A stretch of 45,254 nt of DNA, taken from contig NZ_FOZW01000009.1 in assembly GCF_900116195.1 (NCBI RefSeq), positions 229,551-274,804 on the forward strand. Reading direction: 5' to 3'. Position 1 is the stretch's first letter. Each line of letters starts with the position of its first letter. The notes under the pieces are model-generated. The model did not search any database and was not told the origin of the DNA. It saw nothing but the letters and a program-made list of their open reading frames with translations. Both the position numbers and the translations under genes were made by a program. Positions 25,579-33,914 of the stretch are shown one piece after another. This DNA comes from Alloyangia pacifica (GTDB lineage Bacteria > Pseudomonadota > Alphaproteobacteria > Rhodobacterales > Rhodobacteraceae).

Positions 25579-26691
25579 TCAGGCCCAGGGCGTGACGAGG
25601 TATTTCTCGCCCGTGCGCATGGCGCGGTAGTCCAGCACGGCGTCCTTGGTCAGCATTTCCTCCAACGTGACGCGAGATTTGTAGCTGCTGGCAAAGGTGC
25701 TGGTGAGGTTGTCACGTACGCGCTGGCGCATCCGGCCCATGGTCTCCTGCCCAATCGACTGCAAGAATGGGAACAGAAGCCAGCCAGATAAGGTCCAGCC
25801 GAACCCGTAGCTGGGTGTCAGGATGGTAGGGCTGGTGTCGAGCCGGCCGTAGATGAACATGCGTTTCGGCTGGTTCGATCCGTAGCGCGAATACTCGGCC
25901 ATCTGCTCCCTTGCGACCCTCTCCATCGCCCGAAATGCGGTATCTACCAGCGTGCCGCCCCCCACGGGATCGAAGCCGTAGAAGGCGCCTGTCTCACGAA
26001 TTGCGTCGGTCAGCTTGTCCATGAAATCGTCTTCGGAAGAGTTGACCACATGCTCGGAGCCAAGCCCCTTCAGCAGATCCACCTGATCGCTCTTTCGCAC
26101 GATGTTCACCAGCCCGATGCCATCCTCTGCGCAGATGCGCGTCAGCATCTGGCCGAGGTTCGAGGCCCCGACAGTGTGCAGGATGGCGTTCTGTCCGTCG
26201 GCCCTGGCAGTCTCCACAAAGCCGAGGGCGGTCATCGGATTGACGAAGGCGCTGGCGCCTTCTTCGACGGAATGCTCGCCCAGCGGGAGGCACATGTCCG
26301 CGTCGGAGAGGCAATACTGGCTGTAGGCGTTGCCCGGGACGCAGGAGACGCGCTGCCCCACCAGCGCCTGCGCAGCATCACTGTCGCCAGCGGCGATGAC
26401 CGTGCCTGCGCCTTCGTTACCAGCGGGCAATTTCAAACCGTGACGCGCCTTCGACGCGGCATTTGCCGCCTCGGGCATTCGGGCCACGAACTTGCCCGGC
26501 ATATACTCCGCGTTCTCCATGTCGGCGCCGCCGACGAGAATGGCAAGGTCCGAGGGATTGATCGGCGCGGCTTCCATCCGCACCAGCACCTGGTTGTGGG
26601 TGGGGTCGGCAAATGAAACGTCTTCAAGCGCGACGGTCAGTGTGCCGTCGGCCTCGAGCGTGGTGAACAGCTGTTTTCCGGCGGTGGCCAT
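25579..26691 (-). CDS. MDR superfamily zinc-type alcohol dehydrogenase/quinone reductase-like oxidoreductase
   Basis: A 370-residue protein. The catalytic GroES-like half has NQVLVRMEAAPINPSDLAIL and AGNEGAGTVIAAGD. The nucleotide-binding half has HTVGASNLGQMLTRICAEDG, a variant of the AxxGxxG NADPH loop. Zinc-ligand cysteines are not evident, pointing to the quinone-reductase/enoyl-reductase branch. I start at ATG 26691 (MATAGKQLF) because AAGGAGG lies seven bases upstream; an ATG eight codons earlier overlaps that site. It probably reduces reactive enones or quinones with NADPH. Confidence 0.85.
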   Translation of the reverse strand: MATAGKQLFTTLEADGTLTVALEDVSFADPTHNQVLVRMEAAPINPSDLAILVGGADMENAEYMPGKFVARMPEAANAASKARHGLKLPAGNEGAGTVIAAGDSDAAQALVGQRVSCVPGNAYSQYCLSDADMCLPLGEHSVEEGASAFVNPMTALGFVETARADGQNAILHTVGASNLGQMLTRICAEDGIGLVNIVRKSDQVDLLKGLGSEHVVNSSEDDFMDKLTDAIRETGAFYGFDPVGGGTLVDTAFRAMERVAREQMAEYSRYGSNQPKRMFIYGRLDTSPTILTPSYGFGWTLSGWLLFPFLQSIGQETMGRMRQRVRDNLTSTFASSYKSRVTLEEMLTKDAVLDYRAMRTGEKYLVTPWA

Positions 26692-26808
26692 GCAAGCGCC
26701 TCCTTCGCGTTTCATCGGGTGATGTGCATATAGCGCCAATTCCGACGCATCCAAAAAATCGGCATTCGAAACATGATAGGTAGTCGGCGCGACTGGAAAA
26801 GGCTTCGA

Positions 26809-26997
26809 GCGGGCTTGCGGCGGTGCAGCGTGCCGTACACATGGCGGGCAGGAGCGCGCGTTCCTCTCGGCCCTCAACGGACATTCGGTGTCCTGGTGGG
26901 CGCCGCGGCGCGGCTTCACCAAAGCGGCCATTCGGGCCCCGGCGCAGCATTTCCAACGATCCTACGTCGGCAGTGCGGACTGAAGCTGCCGTTCAGC
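26809..26997 (+). repeat. Dispersed intergenic repeat, copy A
   Basis: It begins gcgggcttgcggcggtgcag and ends gaagctgccgttcag. By eye the first 80 bases align without gaps to copy D at 35797 with 15 mismatches, and the match continues through ggcgcagcat to the end. It lies outside any gene. Confidence 0.75.
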
Positions 26998-27057
26998 AGT
27001 TATCCGATGCAGTTGCAACATAGCGATGGAGATGCTCGCAGGCGCAGCAGCCGAGGG

Positions 27058-27101
27058 GGCTGCGCCGCGGCGCGGATCGCCGAAGCCGTCATTCGGGGCC
27101 G
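27058..27101 (+). repeat. Dispersed intergenic repeat, partial copy A'
   Basis: The segment gccgcggcgcgg...cgaagccgtcattcgggg matches the middle of copy A (26900-26940) at roughly three quarters of positions, and lies 60 bases downstream of copy A in the same orientation. Confidence 0.5.
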
Positions 27102-27124
27102 TATCAGTTCTTGGGTTTTAGTAC

Positions 27125-27757
27125 TCACAGAAGCTTGCGACGAGCGATTTCCTCGGCAAGTTCAATGGCTGCAGGGCCGCCACCCTCCAGGCCACGCTGA
27201 GTGCCGTCCAAGTCGGCAAGGTTTTCTTCCTCGTTCAGTTTCCAGGTGGCCTCCAGTCGCTCGACCGCGAATTCCAAACCGACGATCCCTCGCGAAAGGC
27301 TGGCGATGTAGCTCTCCGGCGCGTCCGAGACCTTCCAAGGAGTCTCCCTTCCGGCCTCATGAACGTTGGTCAACTCTTCGATCTGCTGTTTCAGCCATGA
27401 AGCGTCTTCAATGGCGGTCAGCCGTCCATGCGCATGGATCGAGACGTAGAGCCAGGTTGGCACAACCTTGCCGCTCTCCTGCTTACTCGGATACCACTGC
27501 GGCGACATGTAGGCATGCGGCCCCTGGAAAATGGCAAGGCTCTGCGTCGATGCACCGCCGCGCCAATGCGGATTGGCTCGCGCGACGTGTGCCGCCAAGA
27601 TCATTCCTCGGCCATTGTCTTCGCGGATCAGGACAGGGACTTGGGTGGCATGGATGCCTTCGGGCGTGGGGGTCACCAAGGTCGCGACGCCAATGCGGCG
27701 CATCATGCCGATGAGGGTCTCATGGTCAGTCTCAGACGATTTTGCGGGACGATACAT
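27125..27757 (-). CDS. PaiB family FMN-binding protein (negative regulator type)
   Basis: A 210-residue protein of the FMN-binding split-barrel PaiB family. It starts MYRPAKSSETDHETLIGMM; MILAAHVARANPHWRGG and AYMSPQWYPSKQESGKVVPT are family signatures, as is IVGLEFAVERLEATWKLN near the end. The Bacillus PaiB founder affects sporulation and protease genes, but most members are uncharacterised flavin-dependent proteins. It follows the B3/B4-domain gene by four bases with no own Shine-Dalgarno visible, so it is probably translated by coupling. Confidence 0.85.
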   Translation of the reverse strand: MYRPAKSSETDHETLIGMMRRIGVATLVTPTPEGIHATQVPVLIREDNGRGMILAAHVARANPHWRGGASTQSLAIFQGPHAYMSPQWYPSKQESGKVVPTWLYVSIHAHGRLTAIEDASWLKQQIEELTNVHEAGRETPWKVSDAPESYIASLSRGIVGLEFAVERLEATWKLNEEENLADLDGTQRGLEGGGPAAIELAEEIARRKLL

Positions 27758-27761
27758 TGGA

Positions 27762-28586
27762 TCAACTCATTTGGGCCGATTGGACCGCCGTGATCCGGTC
27801 GACGTGCGATGTTGCTATTTCCACCTCAGGGCAAAGATCGGTGATCACATCCGTCAGACGTGTGCCGGCCTCCTGAAGCCGGGGCGGTGCCATCGGCCCG
27901 AGTGCTTCAAGGACAAGCCATAGGGAGCGCGACTCCGCAGTGATCATTGTGCGCCGGCCTTGCCGCCAGTTCCAACGGCGACATGTGACCCCCTCATTGT
28001 CGCACCAGACGATTTCGCCAGCATCCGGGTGTTCAATGATCTTCTCCCCATTTTGGTTGGTGTCGAAAGGCTCCGTCCCACTCGCTACTACCAGGCGCGG
28101 GCTGCCGGAGTATCGATCCAGGTCTTCCCCGCCAACGGGGACTCCGTAGAGCACGCTGATGGCATTGTAAGCGTCAACCAGAGGAGAAATTCGCGGAAGC
28201 GCGCCGTCTTTCTGGCTGCGCTTGAGCAACGCAGCAGCCGAACAGGGCGTTCGGTTCGGCTTGGCTCCAAATCCGCGATAGGCTTCGCCCCACGCAGCGA
28301 TATGAGCGTCACGCTCGGCATTTTCCTGCATGACCGAAGCTTCTGCCTCCTCCAAGAGATCGGAAAGAGCTGGGCTTGCAGCTGCCTGAACCTGCGCCTG
28401 GCGCACGGTAATGCTGAAGAGGTGAAAATCCGGATGCCGAGTCCAGATATCCGGGGCGATCAGCGGGACTATTTGCAAAGGGTATCTCGGAAGGTTTGAG
28501 TTGGGTGTATGCAGTGGTATCCACACCGCTCCGGTCAAAGGGTCGAACCTCCGTCCTGCGTGAATCGCTTTGGTTTCGATGTGCAA
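27762..28586 (-). CDS. B3/B4-domain protein fused to a relic of a PLP-dependent gamma-lyase N-terminus
   Basis: A 274-residue product. Residues about 130-230 are a B3/B4 domain as in phenylalanyl-tRNA synthetase beta (VDAYNAISVLYGVPVGGEDL, HPDAGEIVWCDNEGVTCRRW). Stand-alone B3/B4 proteins are thought to edit or bind aminoacyl-tRNA. The first 25 residues (MHIETKAIHAGRRFDPLTGA) are instead the start of a Cys/Met-metabolism lyase, whose body is absent. Native B3/B4 proteins begin near LIAPDIWTRHPDF, about residue 41. So this is a chimera that took over the lyase's promoter and start codon, divergent from the XRE regulator. Confidence 0.75.
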   Translation of the reverse strand: MHIETKAIHAGRRFDPLTGAVWIPLHTPNSNLPRYPLQIVPLIAPDIWTRHPDFHLFSITVRQAQVQAAASPALSDLLEEAEASVMQENAERDAHIAAWGEAYRGFGAKPNRTPCSAAALLKRSQKDGALPRISPLVDAYNAISVLYGVPVGGEDLDRYSGSPRLVVASGTEPFDTNQNGEKIIEHPDAGEIVWCDNEGVTCRRWNWRQGRRTMITAESRSLWLVLEALGPMAPPRLQEAGTRLTDVITDLCPEVEIATSHVDRITAVQSAQMS

Positions 28587-28635
28587 GAGGTGGCCCCAAG
28601 GCTTCGCTGAGCGATAGTAGTTGCCACCTCATCTT

Positions 28636-28687
28636 GGTCATTATATTGACTATAGGTATCGAGATGAGGGAAGTCAATATAATGACC
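28636..28687. promoter_or_regulatory. Perfect 16-bp inverted repeat operator over the XRE gene start
   Basis: GGTCATTATATTGACT at 28636-28651 and its exact complement AGTCAATATAATGACC at 28672-28687 are separated by 20 bases. The right arm contains the ATG of the XRE gene (28682-28684), and the GAGGGAAG ribosome-binding site lies at 28666-28673, between and partly in the arms. The AT-rich arms stand out from the GC-rich surroundings. It lies in the divergent region with the B3/B4 gene and is the obvious binding site for the XRE regulator. Confidence 0.85.
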
Positions 28688-29284
28688 GATGCGGCGATGT
28701 CCGAAAACATCGAACGGGAGCTGGGTGATACGCTTGCGAAGCGTGTTCGCGCGCTCCGAGGCGCGCGCCAGTTCACCCTTGATGCGCTGGCGCAGCGAGC
28801 AGGTCTTTCAAAGGGCACGGTTGTAGCTGTGGAGCAGGGCAAGGCCAATCCAAGCATCGGTGTGCTATGCCGTCTGGCAGCAGCCCTGTCTCTCTCCGTT
28901 ACGGATCTTCTGGCTGATCCGGCTTCTGAGGTTTCGGAGGAACCGATCGAAAGGACAACGCCAGTGGTTCTCTGGTCTTCGGTCGCCGGGAGCGCAGCAA
29001 GGCTCGATGCCGCTATCACTGGTTCGACGATGTTCGAGCTCTGGTCGTGGACCCTCGTGCCCGGTGAGACCTACGAGGCAGACGCACACAGCCCTGGCAC
29101 GCGTGAGCTTGTTTCAGTCAGTCGCGGACGCCTCGTGGTGACGGTCGGAAACCAATCGATCAGCCTGGATGCGGGCGGAGCCATCAGGCTTCTGACCGAC
29201 AGCCCGCACAGCTACGCATGCGTCGGAGACGAGCCGGTAGAGTTTTCAATGGCGGTGCTCGAAAGGGAGTTGAACCGCTCCTGA
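28682..29284 (+). CDS. XRE family regulator with C-terminal cupin domain
   Basis: A 200-residue regulator. The Xre HTH is at about 18-75 (LAKRVRALRGARQFTLDALA, RAGLSKGTVVAVEQGKANPS) and a small cupin at about 105-190 (TRELVSVSRGRLVVTVGNQS). Such proteins regulate neighbouring amino-acid or aldehyde metabolism genes, binding ligand in the cupin. I start at ATG 28682, with GAGGGAAG eight bases upstream; ATG 28664 is possible but lacks a site. The start lies in the right arm of its probable operator, so autoregulation is likely. LysE and DapA-family genes follow in the same direction. Confidence 0.87.
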   Translation: MTDAAMSENIERELGDTLAKRVRALRGARQFTLDALAQRAGLSKGTVVAVEQGKANPSIGVLCRLAAALSLSVTDLLADPASEVSEEPIERTTPVVLWSSVAGSAARLDAAITGSTMFELWSWTLVPGETYEADAHSPGTRELVSVSRGRLVVTVGNQSISLDAGGAIRLLTDSPHSYACVGDEPVEFSMAVLERELNRS

Positions 29285-29357
29285 TGCAGGATGCTTGCGG
29301 AAGAATATGCGGTGCCGTCCTCGCCCGACGAGTTCCGTGCCACCAAGGGAACCTGTG

Positions 29358-29993
29358 ATGGAAAACATCAACCACCTGCTCGTCGTCTATACCGCCTACG
29401 TCATCGCGGCCGGGAGCCCCGGGCCGAGCAACCTCCGGATCATGGGCGTTGCGATGAACCACGGTCGGAAAGCCGGGCTGGCACTGGCCGCGGGCGTCAT
29501 CTCTGGATCGCTTATCTGGGGGATATCTGCTGCCACCGGTGTGTCCGGATTGCTCGCACGCTACGCCGACGCTCTAATCGTCCTCAAGATCTTCGGCGGC
29601 ATATACCTGCTGTACCTCGCGGTACGGGCGGCCCGAAGCGCGATGACGCCCGATACCGCGACTTCATCCATGCCCGCGCGCACTGATACTGCTCCGTCCT
29701 CAGCGATACTCTACCGTCATGGGTTGATCATGCACTTGGCCAACCCGAAGGCGGTTCTGGCATGGATCGCCCTCGTCACCCTTGGCTTGGGTCCAGATGC
29801 ATCCTGGCGTGACGTGAGCACCATTTTGGCCGGCTGCGCGATCCTGAGCGTAACGATTTTCGGTGGTTATGCGCTCGTGTTCTCGACGGCACCAATGGTC
29901 CGCGTCTACAGGCGCGCCCGGCGCGGAATCGAAGGCGTCCTTGCCGCCTTCTTTGGTTTCGCCGGCCTGCGCCTGCTCTTCTCACGCGTCTAA
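29358..29993 (+). CDS. LysE family amino-acid exporter
   Basis: A 211-residue inner-membrane protein. The N-terminus NHLLVVYTAYVIAAGSPGPS and the GRKAGLALAAGVISGSLIW segment are the LysE/RhtB signatures; six hydrophobic segments are visible, the last ending AAFFGFAGLRLLFSRV. Members export lysine, threonine, homoserine or related amines. AAGGGAA lies seven bases before ATG 29358. It is 73 bp downstream of the XRE gene and 12 bp before the DapA-family gene, so the three form an operon. Confidence 0.88.
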   Translation: MENINHLLVVYTAYVIAAGSPGPSNLRIMGVAMNHGRKAGLALAAGVISGSLIWGISAATGVSGLLARYADALIVLKIFGGIYLLYLAVRAARSAMTPDTATSSMPARTDTAPSSAILYRHGLIMHLANPKAVLAWIALVTLGLGPDASWRDVSTILAGCAILSVTIFGGYALVFSTAPMVRVYRRARRGIEGVLAAFFGFAGLRLLFSRV

Positions 29994-30005
29994 AGGAGGA
30001 ACCCC

Positions 30006-30905
30006 TTGACCCTGTTCACTGGCCTATCGGCCTTTCCCCTTACCCCAATCGACGATTCAGGGAAGCTAAAGCCCGAGCTTTTGCAACGCTTCCTTGAGCG
30101 GATCGTGTCAGCTGGTGTGGATTCCATCGGGCTACTCGGTAGCACCGGCGGATACGCATACCTGACGGTGGAGGAGCGCGAGCGCACTCTCCGCGCCGCC
30201 GTGGAAAGCGTGGCGGGCCGGACGCCGCTCATCGTCGGTATCGGCGCCCTTACGACCGATGTCGCCGAGGAGCTCGCGCGGGATGCCCAGAAAGCCGGCG
30301 CGGACGGCCTACTTCTTGCGCCTATGTCCTACCAACCGCTGACCGAGGAAGAGGTCTTCCGACACTTCGAGTCCGTCGCTGCGGCGGGTGGGCTCCCCTT
30401 GTGCATCTACAACAACCCGGGCACCACGAAATTCACCTTCAGCTTGAACCTGATCGCGCGATTGGCGAAGCTTCCGAATGTGACCGCGGTGAAGATGCCA
30501 CTGCCTGCGGATGGCGATTATGCGGGCGAGATGCAGCGCCTGCGGGCCATGACACCGGAGGGGTTTGTGATCGGATACAGTGGCGACTGGGGTGCGAAAG
30601 ATTCTCTGCTTGCCGGGGGCACCTGCTGGTATAGCGTGATCGCCGGTCTTTTGCCTGAACCCGCACTCGCGCTCACCCGTGCGGTCCGGACGGGCAATGC
30701 GACCGAAGCCGAGCGCATCGACATGACCTTCGCTCCCCTTTGGGCGCTGTTCCGGGAGTTCGGGAGTTTCCGCGTGATGTTCGCAATCGCCGAGACCCTT
30801 GGATTTGCAACTTTCACACCCCCGCGCCCGATCCTGGCGCTTCAGCCAGCAGACCGCGAAAGGGTCGAGACGGCGCTGCGTCCGCTGATGCAATTCACAG
30901 GCTGA
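30006..30905 (+). CDS. Dihydrodipicolinate synthase/N-acetylneuraminate lyase (DapA) family aldolase
   Basis: A 299-residue TIM-barrel aldolase. CIYNNPGTTKF holds Tyr135 and NVTAVKMPLP holds the Schiff-base Lys163. The pyruvate-binding GTTGE loop of DapA is replaced by GSTGGY, so the substrate is not simply aspartate semialdehyde; related proteins act on keto-deoxy sugars or hydroxyproline-derived compounds. It starts at TTG 30006, behind an ideal AAAGGAGGA that overlaps the LysE stop. As a LysE partner it may make or remove the exported compound. Confidence 0.85.
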   Translation: MTLFTGLSAFPLTPIDDSGKLKPELLQRFLERIVSAGVDSIGLLGSTGGYAYLTVEERERTLRAAVESVAGRTPLIVGIGALTTDVAEELARDAQKAGADGLLLAPMSYQPLTEEEVFRHFESVAAAGGLPLCIYNNPGTTKFTFSLNLIARLAKLPNVTAVKMPLPADGDYAGEMQRLRAMTPEGFVIGYSGDWGAKDSLLAGGTCWYSVIAGLLPEPALALTRAVRTGNATEAERIDMTFAPLWALFREFGSFRVMFAIAETLGFATFTPPRPILALQPADRERVETALRPLMQFTG

Positions 30906-31369
30906 GTGTCACGTTACTCGGGCAGCTAAAGTTTTCCGGCAGGTCTTAACACGCCCATACCGGTTCGGCCGACAATCCGATCTTTCCTCCTCGGGCTTTC
31001 GCTGTATCAAGCACGAATGTCCGAGGTCTTAGCTGCGGCGCCGCGAAACCATCTGAGGCAGCGCAGCAGCCGTTCCGCTACGTGCGCGTGCAGCGAGAAA
31101 TTGGCGCTTCCGCTAAGGGCTCGAGGCGGTCATGCGGCGCTGCGGCAGGCCGTACCCATGGCGGGCTGCAGCGCCCGTCGCTCTCGGCCCACAGGCGACA
31201 TTCGCCAGGTGGTCATCGCTGCACCGCAGCTTTCCCGGACCAGCCTTTCGGCACATTGCGCGGCAAAATCGGATGCGCGAAGGTCAGCGGTGAGGGACCT
31301 CTCGATCGTTCGCTGCTCTGATGTTGGACTCCCACTGCTTGCTTTTGCGACGGGATAAACACGACGCCT
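30906..31369. other. Gap holding repeat copy B, no gene
   Basis: Between the DapA-family stop and the LysR pseudogene stop there is only the dispersed repeat at 31126-31256 and GC-rich filler. Confidence 0.5.
31126..31256 (+). repeat. Dispersed intergenic repeat, copy B
   Basis: It begins gcggtcatgcggcgctgcgg and includes ggccgtacccatggcgggct and cgtcgctctcggccca, matching copy A and copy E in order. The 3' half is more diverged. Confidence 0.65.
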
Positions 31370-32277
31370 TCACCTCGGCCTTGAGGATCGCGCGAGCTCC
31401 CGGGCGAGATCGACGAAGACCTTGAAAGCCGCCGGCGGATTGCGCCGGCTGGGATAGTATAGGCAAAGCGGCGCCAGCGGCGGCGTCCAGGCGTCGAGAA
31501 CACGCACCAACCTCCCCGTCTCGATATCTTCTCGCACGTCCGACTCCATGAAGTACCCGATACCGAGACCATCAAGCACGGCAATGCGCGCGAGGCTGGC
31601 TTCGTCCAGCGTGATCGGGCCTTCGACATCGACATGGACCGGTTGGCCCTCGGCTTCGAAGTGCCATCGAAAGAGGGCGCCGTTCGGCAGGCGCGTCCGA
31701 ATGCAGGCATGCGCCATCAGATCGGAAGGCACCTTGGGCGGTTCCCGGCTTTCGAAATAGGTGGGTGTCGCAACGACCGCGTAGCGCCGCGCAGGCCCGA
31801 GCGGGATGGCGATCATGTCGCTTGGCACAAGGGGTTGGCTGCGCACCCCAAAATCGAAACCGTCTGCCACGATGTCGACGAGGTTGCCTTCGGTCACCAG
31901 GTGATCTGGACCCCCGGAAAGCGCCGCAGGTATTCGAGGACGAGCGGCGCCAGGATCTCCCGACCCGCCGTAGCGAAGGAGTTGATGCGCAGAATGCCGG
32001 TGGGCGTCTCCTGCTGCGAGCGGACCGTGTCGATCGCGCCATGAATGTCCTTGAGCGCCGGGCTGACCTGCTCGACGAAGCGATGTCCGGCAGCGGTCAG
32101 CGACACGCTGCGCGTCGTGCGATTGAATAGCCGCACGCCAAGTTGCTCCTCAAGCTTCGAGACCGCGCTGCTGAGCGCGCTTGTAGACATCCCAACGTCC
32201 AGCGCAGCCGCCCGAAACGATCCCCTGCGGGCAATCGCCAGAACCGCGTCGAAATCAGCCAGCTTGTAGGTTGCCAT
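31370..32277 (-). pseudogene. LysR family regulator with a one-base frameshift
   Basis: The first part (32277 to about 31900) is a LysR HTH ([40 protein letters not shown]) that reads to FPGVQITW and stops. The second part, in another frame, continues at once with [20 protein letters not shown] to a normal end. Restoring one C at about 31900 gives GVQITLVTEGNL, the expected join. It is either a recent inactivation or a base-calling error in a short C run. It is divergent from the SnoaL-SDR pair, its likely target. Confidence 0.8.
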
Positions 32278-32438
32278 TATCCCGAAAATTCAAATTCCAC
32301 ATCCGGATTAATCCCGCTTATCCGCAGAGTGTCAAAGCCCTAACTTCATGCTCAGGGCGCCGGTCCCGACCCGGACCGAGAGTTCGAGCGGCGAGATCGG
32401 CAGCGACCCTTGATCCCTATTCAGACAGGAGACTCGCC

Positions 32439-32768
32439 ATGAGTATCGAACTGCCAGAGGCGATTGACGCCTATTTCTCAGCCGACAAGAAAGGCGACGC
32501 GCAGGCGATCGCCGAGGGCTTCACGCAGGACGCCACGGTCATCGACGAAGGCAATACCTACGAGGGGCGCGAAGCGATCCGGCAGTGGAGGGCCAATGCC
32601 TCCACGCAATACACCTACACCGCAGAGCCGTTCGACATCGCCGAAGACCGTCATCGCACGATCGTCACCAGCCACGTCGTCGGGACCTTCCCCGGAAGCC
32701 CGATCGACCTGCGCTACTTCTTCGTCCTTCGCGGGGGCAAGATCGCCGAACTGGAGATCGTGCCATGA
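32439..32768 (+). CDS. SnoaL-like domain protein
   Basis: A 109-residue NTF2-like protein ([56 protein letters not shown]). CAGGAG lies upstream of ATG 32439. Its stop overlaps the SDR start by ATGA, so it works with the SDR, possibly as a substrate-binding or isomerising partner. It differs from the SnoaL-like protein at 8.8 kb. Confidence 0.82.
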   Translation: MSIELPEAIDAYFSADKKGDAQAIAEGFTQDATVIDEGNTYEGREAIRQWRANASTQYTYTAEPFDIAEDRHRTIVTSHVVGTFPGSPIDLRYFFVLRGGKIAELEIVP

Positions 32769-33544
32769 GCCCCTTCCTGACCCTCGAGGGAAAGCGGGCC
32801 CTCGTCACCTCGGGCACGCGCGGCGCCGGAGGCGCGACCGTGGCCCTGTTCAAGGAGCTTGGCGCCGACGTCCTGGCGACCGCGCGGACAAGGCCACCAG
32901 AGATGCCGGAAAACCGTTTCGTGGCGGCGGACCTGACCCTGGCTGAGGGCTGCGCCGAGGTTGCTCAGGCCGTGCGCGAGAAGCTGGGTGGCGTCGATAT
33001 TATCGTCCACATGCTCGGCGGCTCCTCGGCGCCCGCGGGCGGCTACAGGGCACTTGGCGACGACGAATGGCGGCGCGACCTTGACCTGAACCTGATGCCG
33101 GCGGTCCGCCTTGACCGCGCGCTGGTTCCCGAGATGGAGGCGCGGGGCAGCGGCGTCGTGATCCACGTCACATCTATCCAGCGCGAACTGCCGCTGCCAG
33201 AGGCGACAACCGCCTATGCCGCCGCAAAGGCGGCCCTGTCCACCTACAGCAAAAGCCTGTCGAAGCAGGTCTCGCCAAAGGGGGTGAGGGTTGTACGCGT
33301 CTCTCCGGGTTGGATCGAAACCGAGTCCTCGGTCGAGCTGGCCAAACGCCTTGCGGCGGAGCACGGGGTCGACGTGGACGCGGGCAAGCGCATGATCATG
33401 GCCTCGCTGGGCGGGGTGCCGATCGGGCGTCCGTCACAACCTGGCGAGATCGCGAACCTGATCGCCTTCCTCGCGTCGGACCGCGCCGGGACCATAACGG
33501 GCACCGAATATGTGATCGATGGCGGAACCGTACCGACGGCATGA
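32765..33544 (+). CDS. Short-chain dehydrogenase/reductase
   Basis: A 259-residue SDR of classical type. TSGTRGAGG (15-23) is the dinucleotide loop, the catalytic triad is Ser137 (VTSIQ), Tyr151 and Lys155 (YAAAK), and the C-terminus has [15 protein letters not shown]. It oxidises or reduces an alcohol/ketone with NAD(P). Start ATG 32765 overlaps the SnoaL stop. The frameshifted LysR upstream was presumably its regulator. Confidence 0.9.
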   Translation: MSPFLTLEGKRALVTSGTRGAGGATVALFKELGADVLATARTRPPEMPENRFVAADLTLAEGCAEVAQAVREKLGGVDIIVHMLGGSSAPAGGYRALGDDEWRRDLDLNLMPAVRLDRALVPEMEARGSGVVIHVTSIQRELPLPEATTAYAAAKAALSTYSKSLSKQVSPKGVRVVRVSPGWIETESSVELAKRLAAEHGVDVDAGKRMIMASLGGVPIGRPSQPGEIANLIAFLASDRAGTITGTEYVIDGGTVPTA

Positions 33545-33604
33545 CCTCCCTTGACTCACCCCCGGCTCCTGCACCTTTTACAAGGCCCTTCTAGCAGACC
33601 AAGG

Positions 33605-33712
33605 ATGCTGAGGTCAGCGGTGCTTGACCACACGACGATGGAGAGGATTGTGCGCCACCTCGGCGTCCGGCTCGGAGATGCGCTCGCCATCGCGGAAGCG
33701 CTGGAACGCTAA
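33605..33712 (+). pseudogene. Fossil of the C-terminal end of a tyrosine recombinase
   Basis: The frame reads LDHTTMERIVRHLGVRLGDA then LAIAEALER and stops at TAA 33710-33712. It matches residue for residue the end of the intact recombinase at 44.9 kb ([29 protein letters not shown]). The catalytic tyrosine (VRYLG) has become histidine (VRHLG) and everything upstream is lost. DNA identity to the intact gene is only moderate, so it is an old, separate relative and not an attachment-site duplication. Confidence 0.75.
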
Positions 33713-33721
33713 TAGGCCGGG

Positions 33722-33818
33722 CCGGTCGTCAGCGGTCGGCCCTAACCCGACCTTGGGGCTGGACGACCTCGCTGCGGCGCAGCTTCACGGAAACAGTCAT
33801 TCATGCGTCGCGCAGCAT
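33722..33818 (+). repeat. Dispersed intergenic repeat, copy C (3' half)
   Basis: ggtcgtcagcggtcggccc, then aacccgaccttggggctgg, match the middle of copy E, and gcagcttcacggaaacagtc and cgcagcat match the second half of copies A and D. The 5' third of the repeat is missing. Confidence 0.6.
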
Positions 33819-33900
33819 TTTTCTACGGCTACGTTACGCTTTGCGGGACTTTGCTGCCGCTCGCCGCACGCGCATCATGGTGCTTTTAACTGAGCAAGCT

Positions 33901-33914
33901 TGATCTCAATCAAA
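33901..33914. promoter_or_regulatory. Perfect FNR/FnrL-type binding site
   Basis: TTGATctcaATCAA is an exact FNR consensus palindrome (TTGAT-N4-ATCAA). It lies 277 bp before the amidohydrolase ATG, unusually far, and after a decayed recombinase on the other side. It may control the amidohydrolase through a distant start site or be left from a lost anaerobically induced gene. A Crp/Fnr-type protein is encoded at 37.7 kb, but it lacks the FNR cysteines. Confidence 0.65.

Larger units (their letters stand above)
26692..27124. other. Intergenic region holding repeat copy A and a partial copy
   Basis: The gap between the MDR start and the PaiB stop contains the dispersed repeat at 26809-26997 and a partial second copy at 27058-27101. 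No gene is seen. Confidence 0.6.

Noticed and set aside
27423..27793. Plus-strand frame over the PaiB start
   Set aside because: Antisense shadow with no motif.
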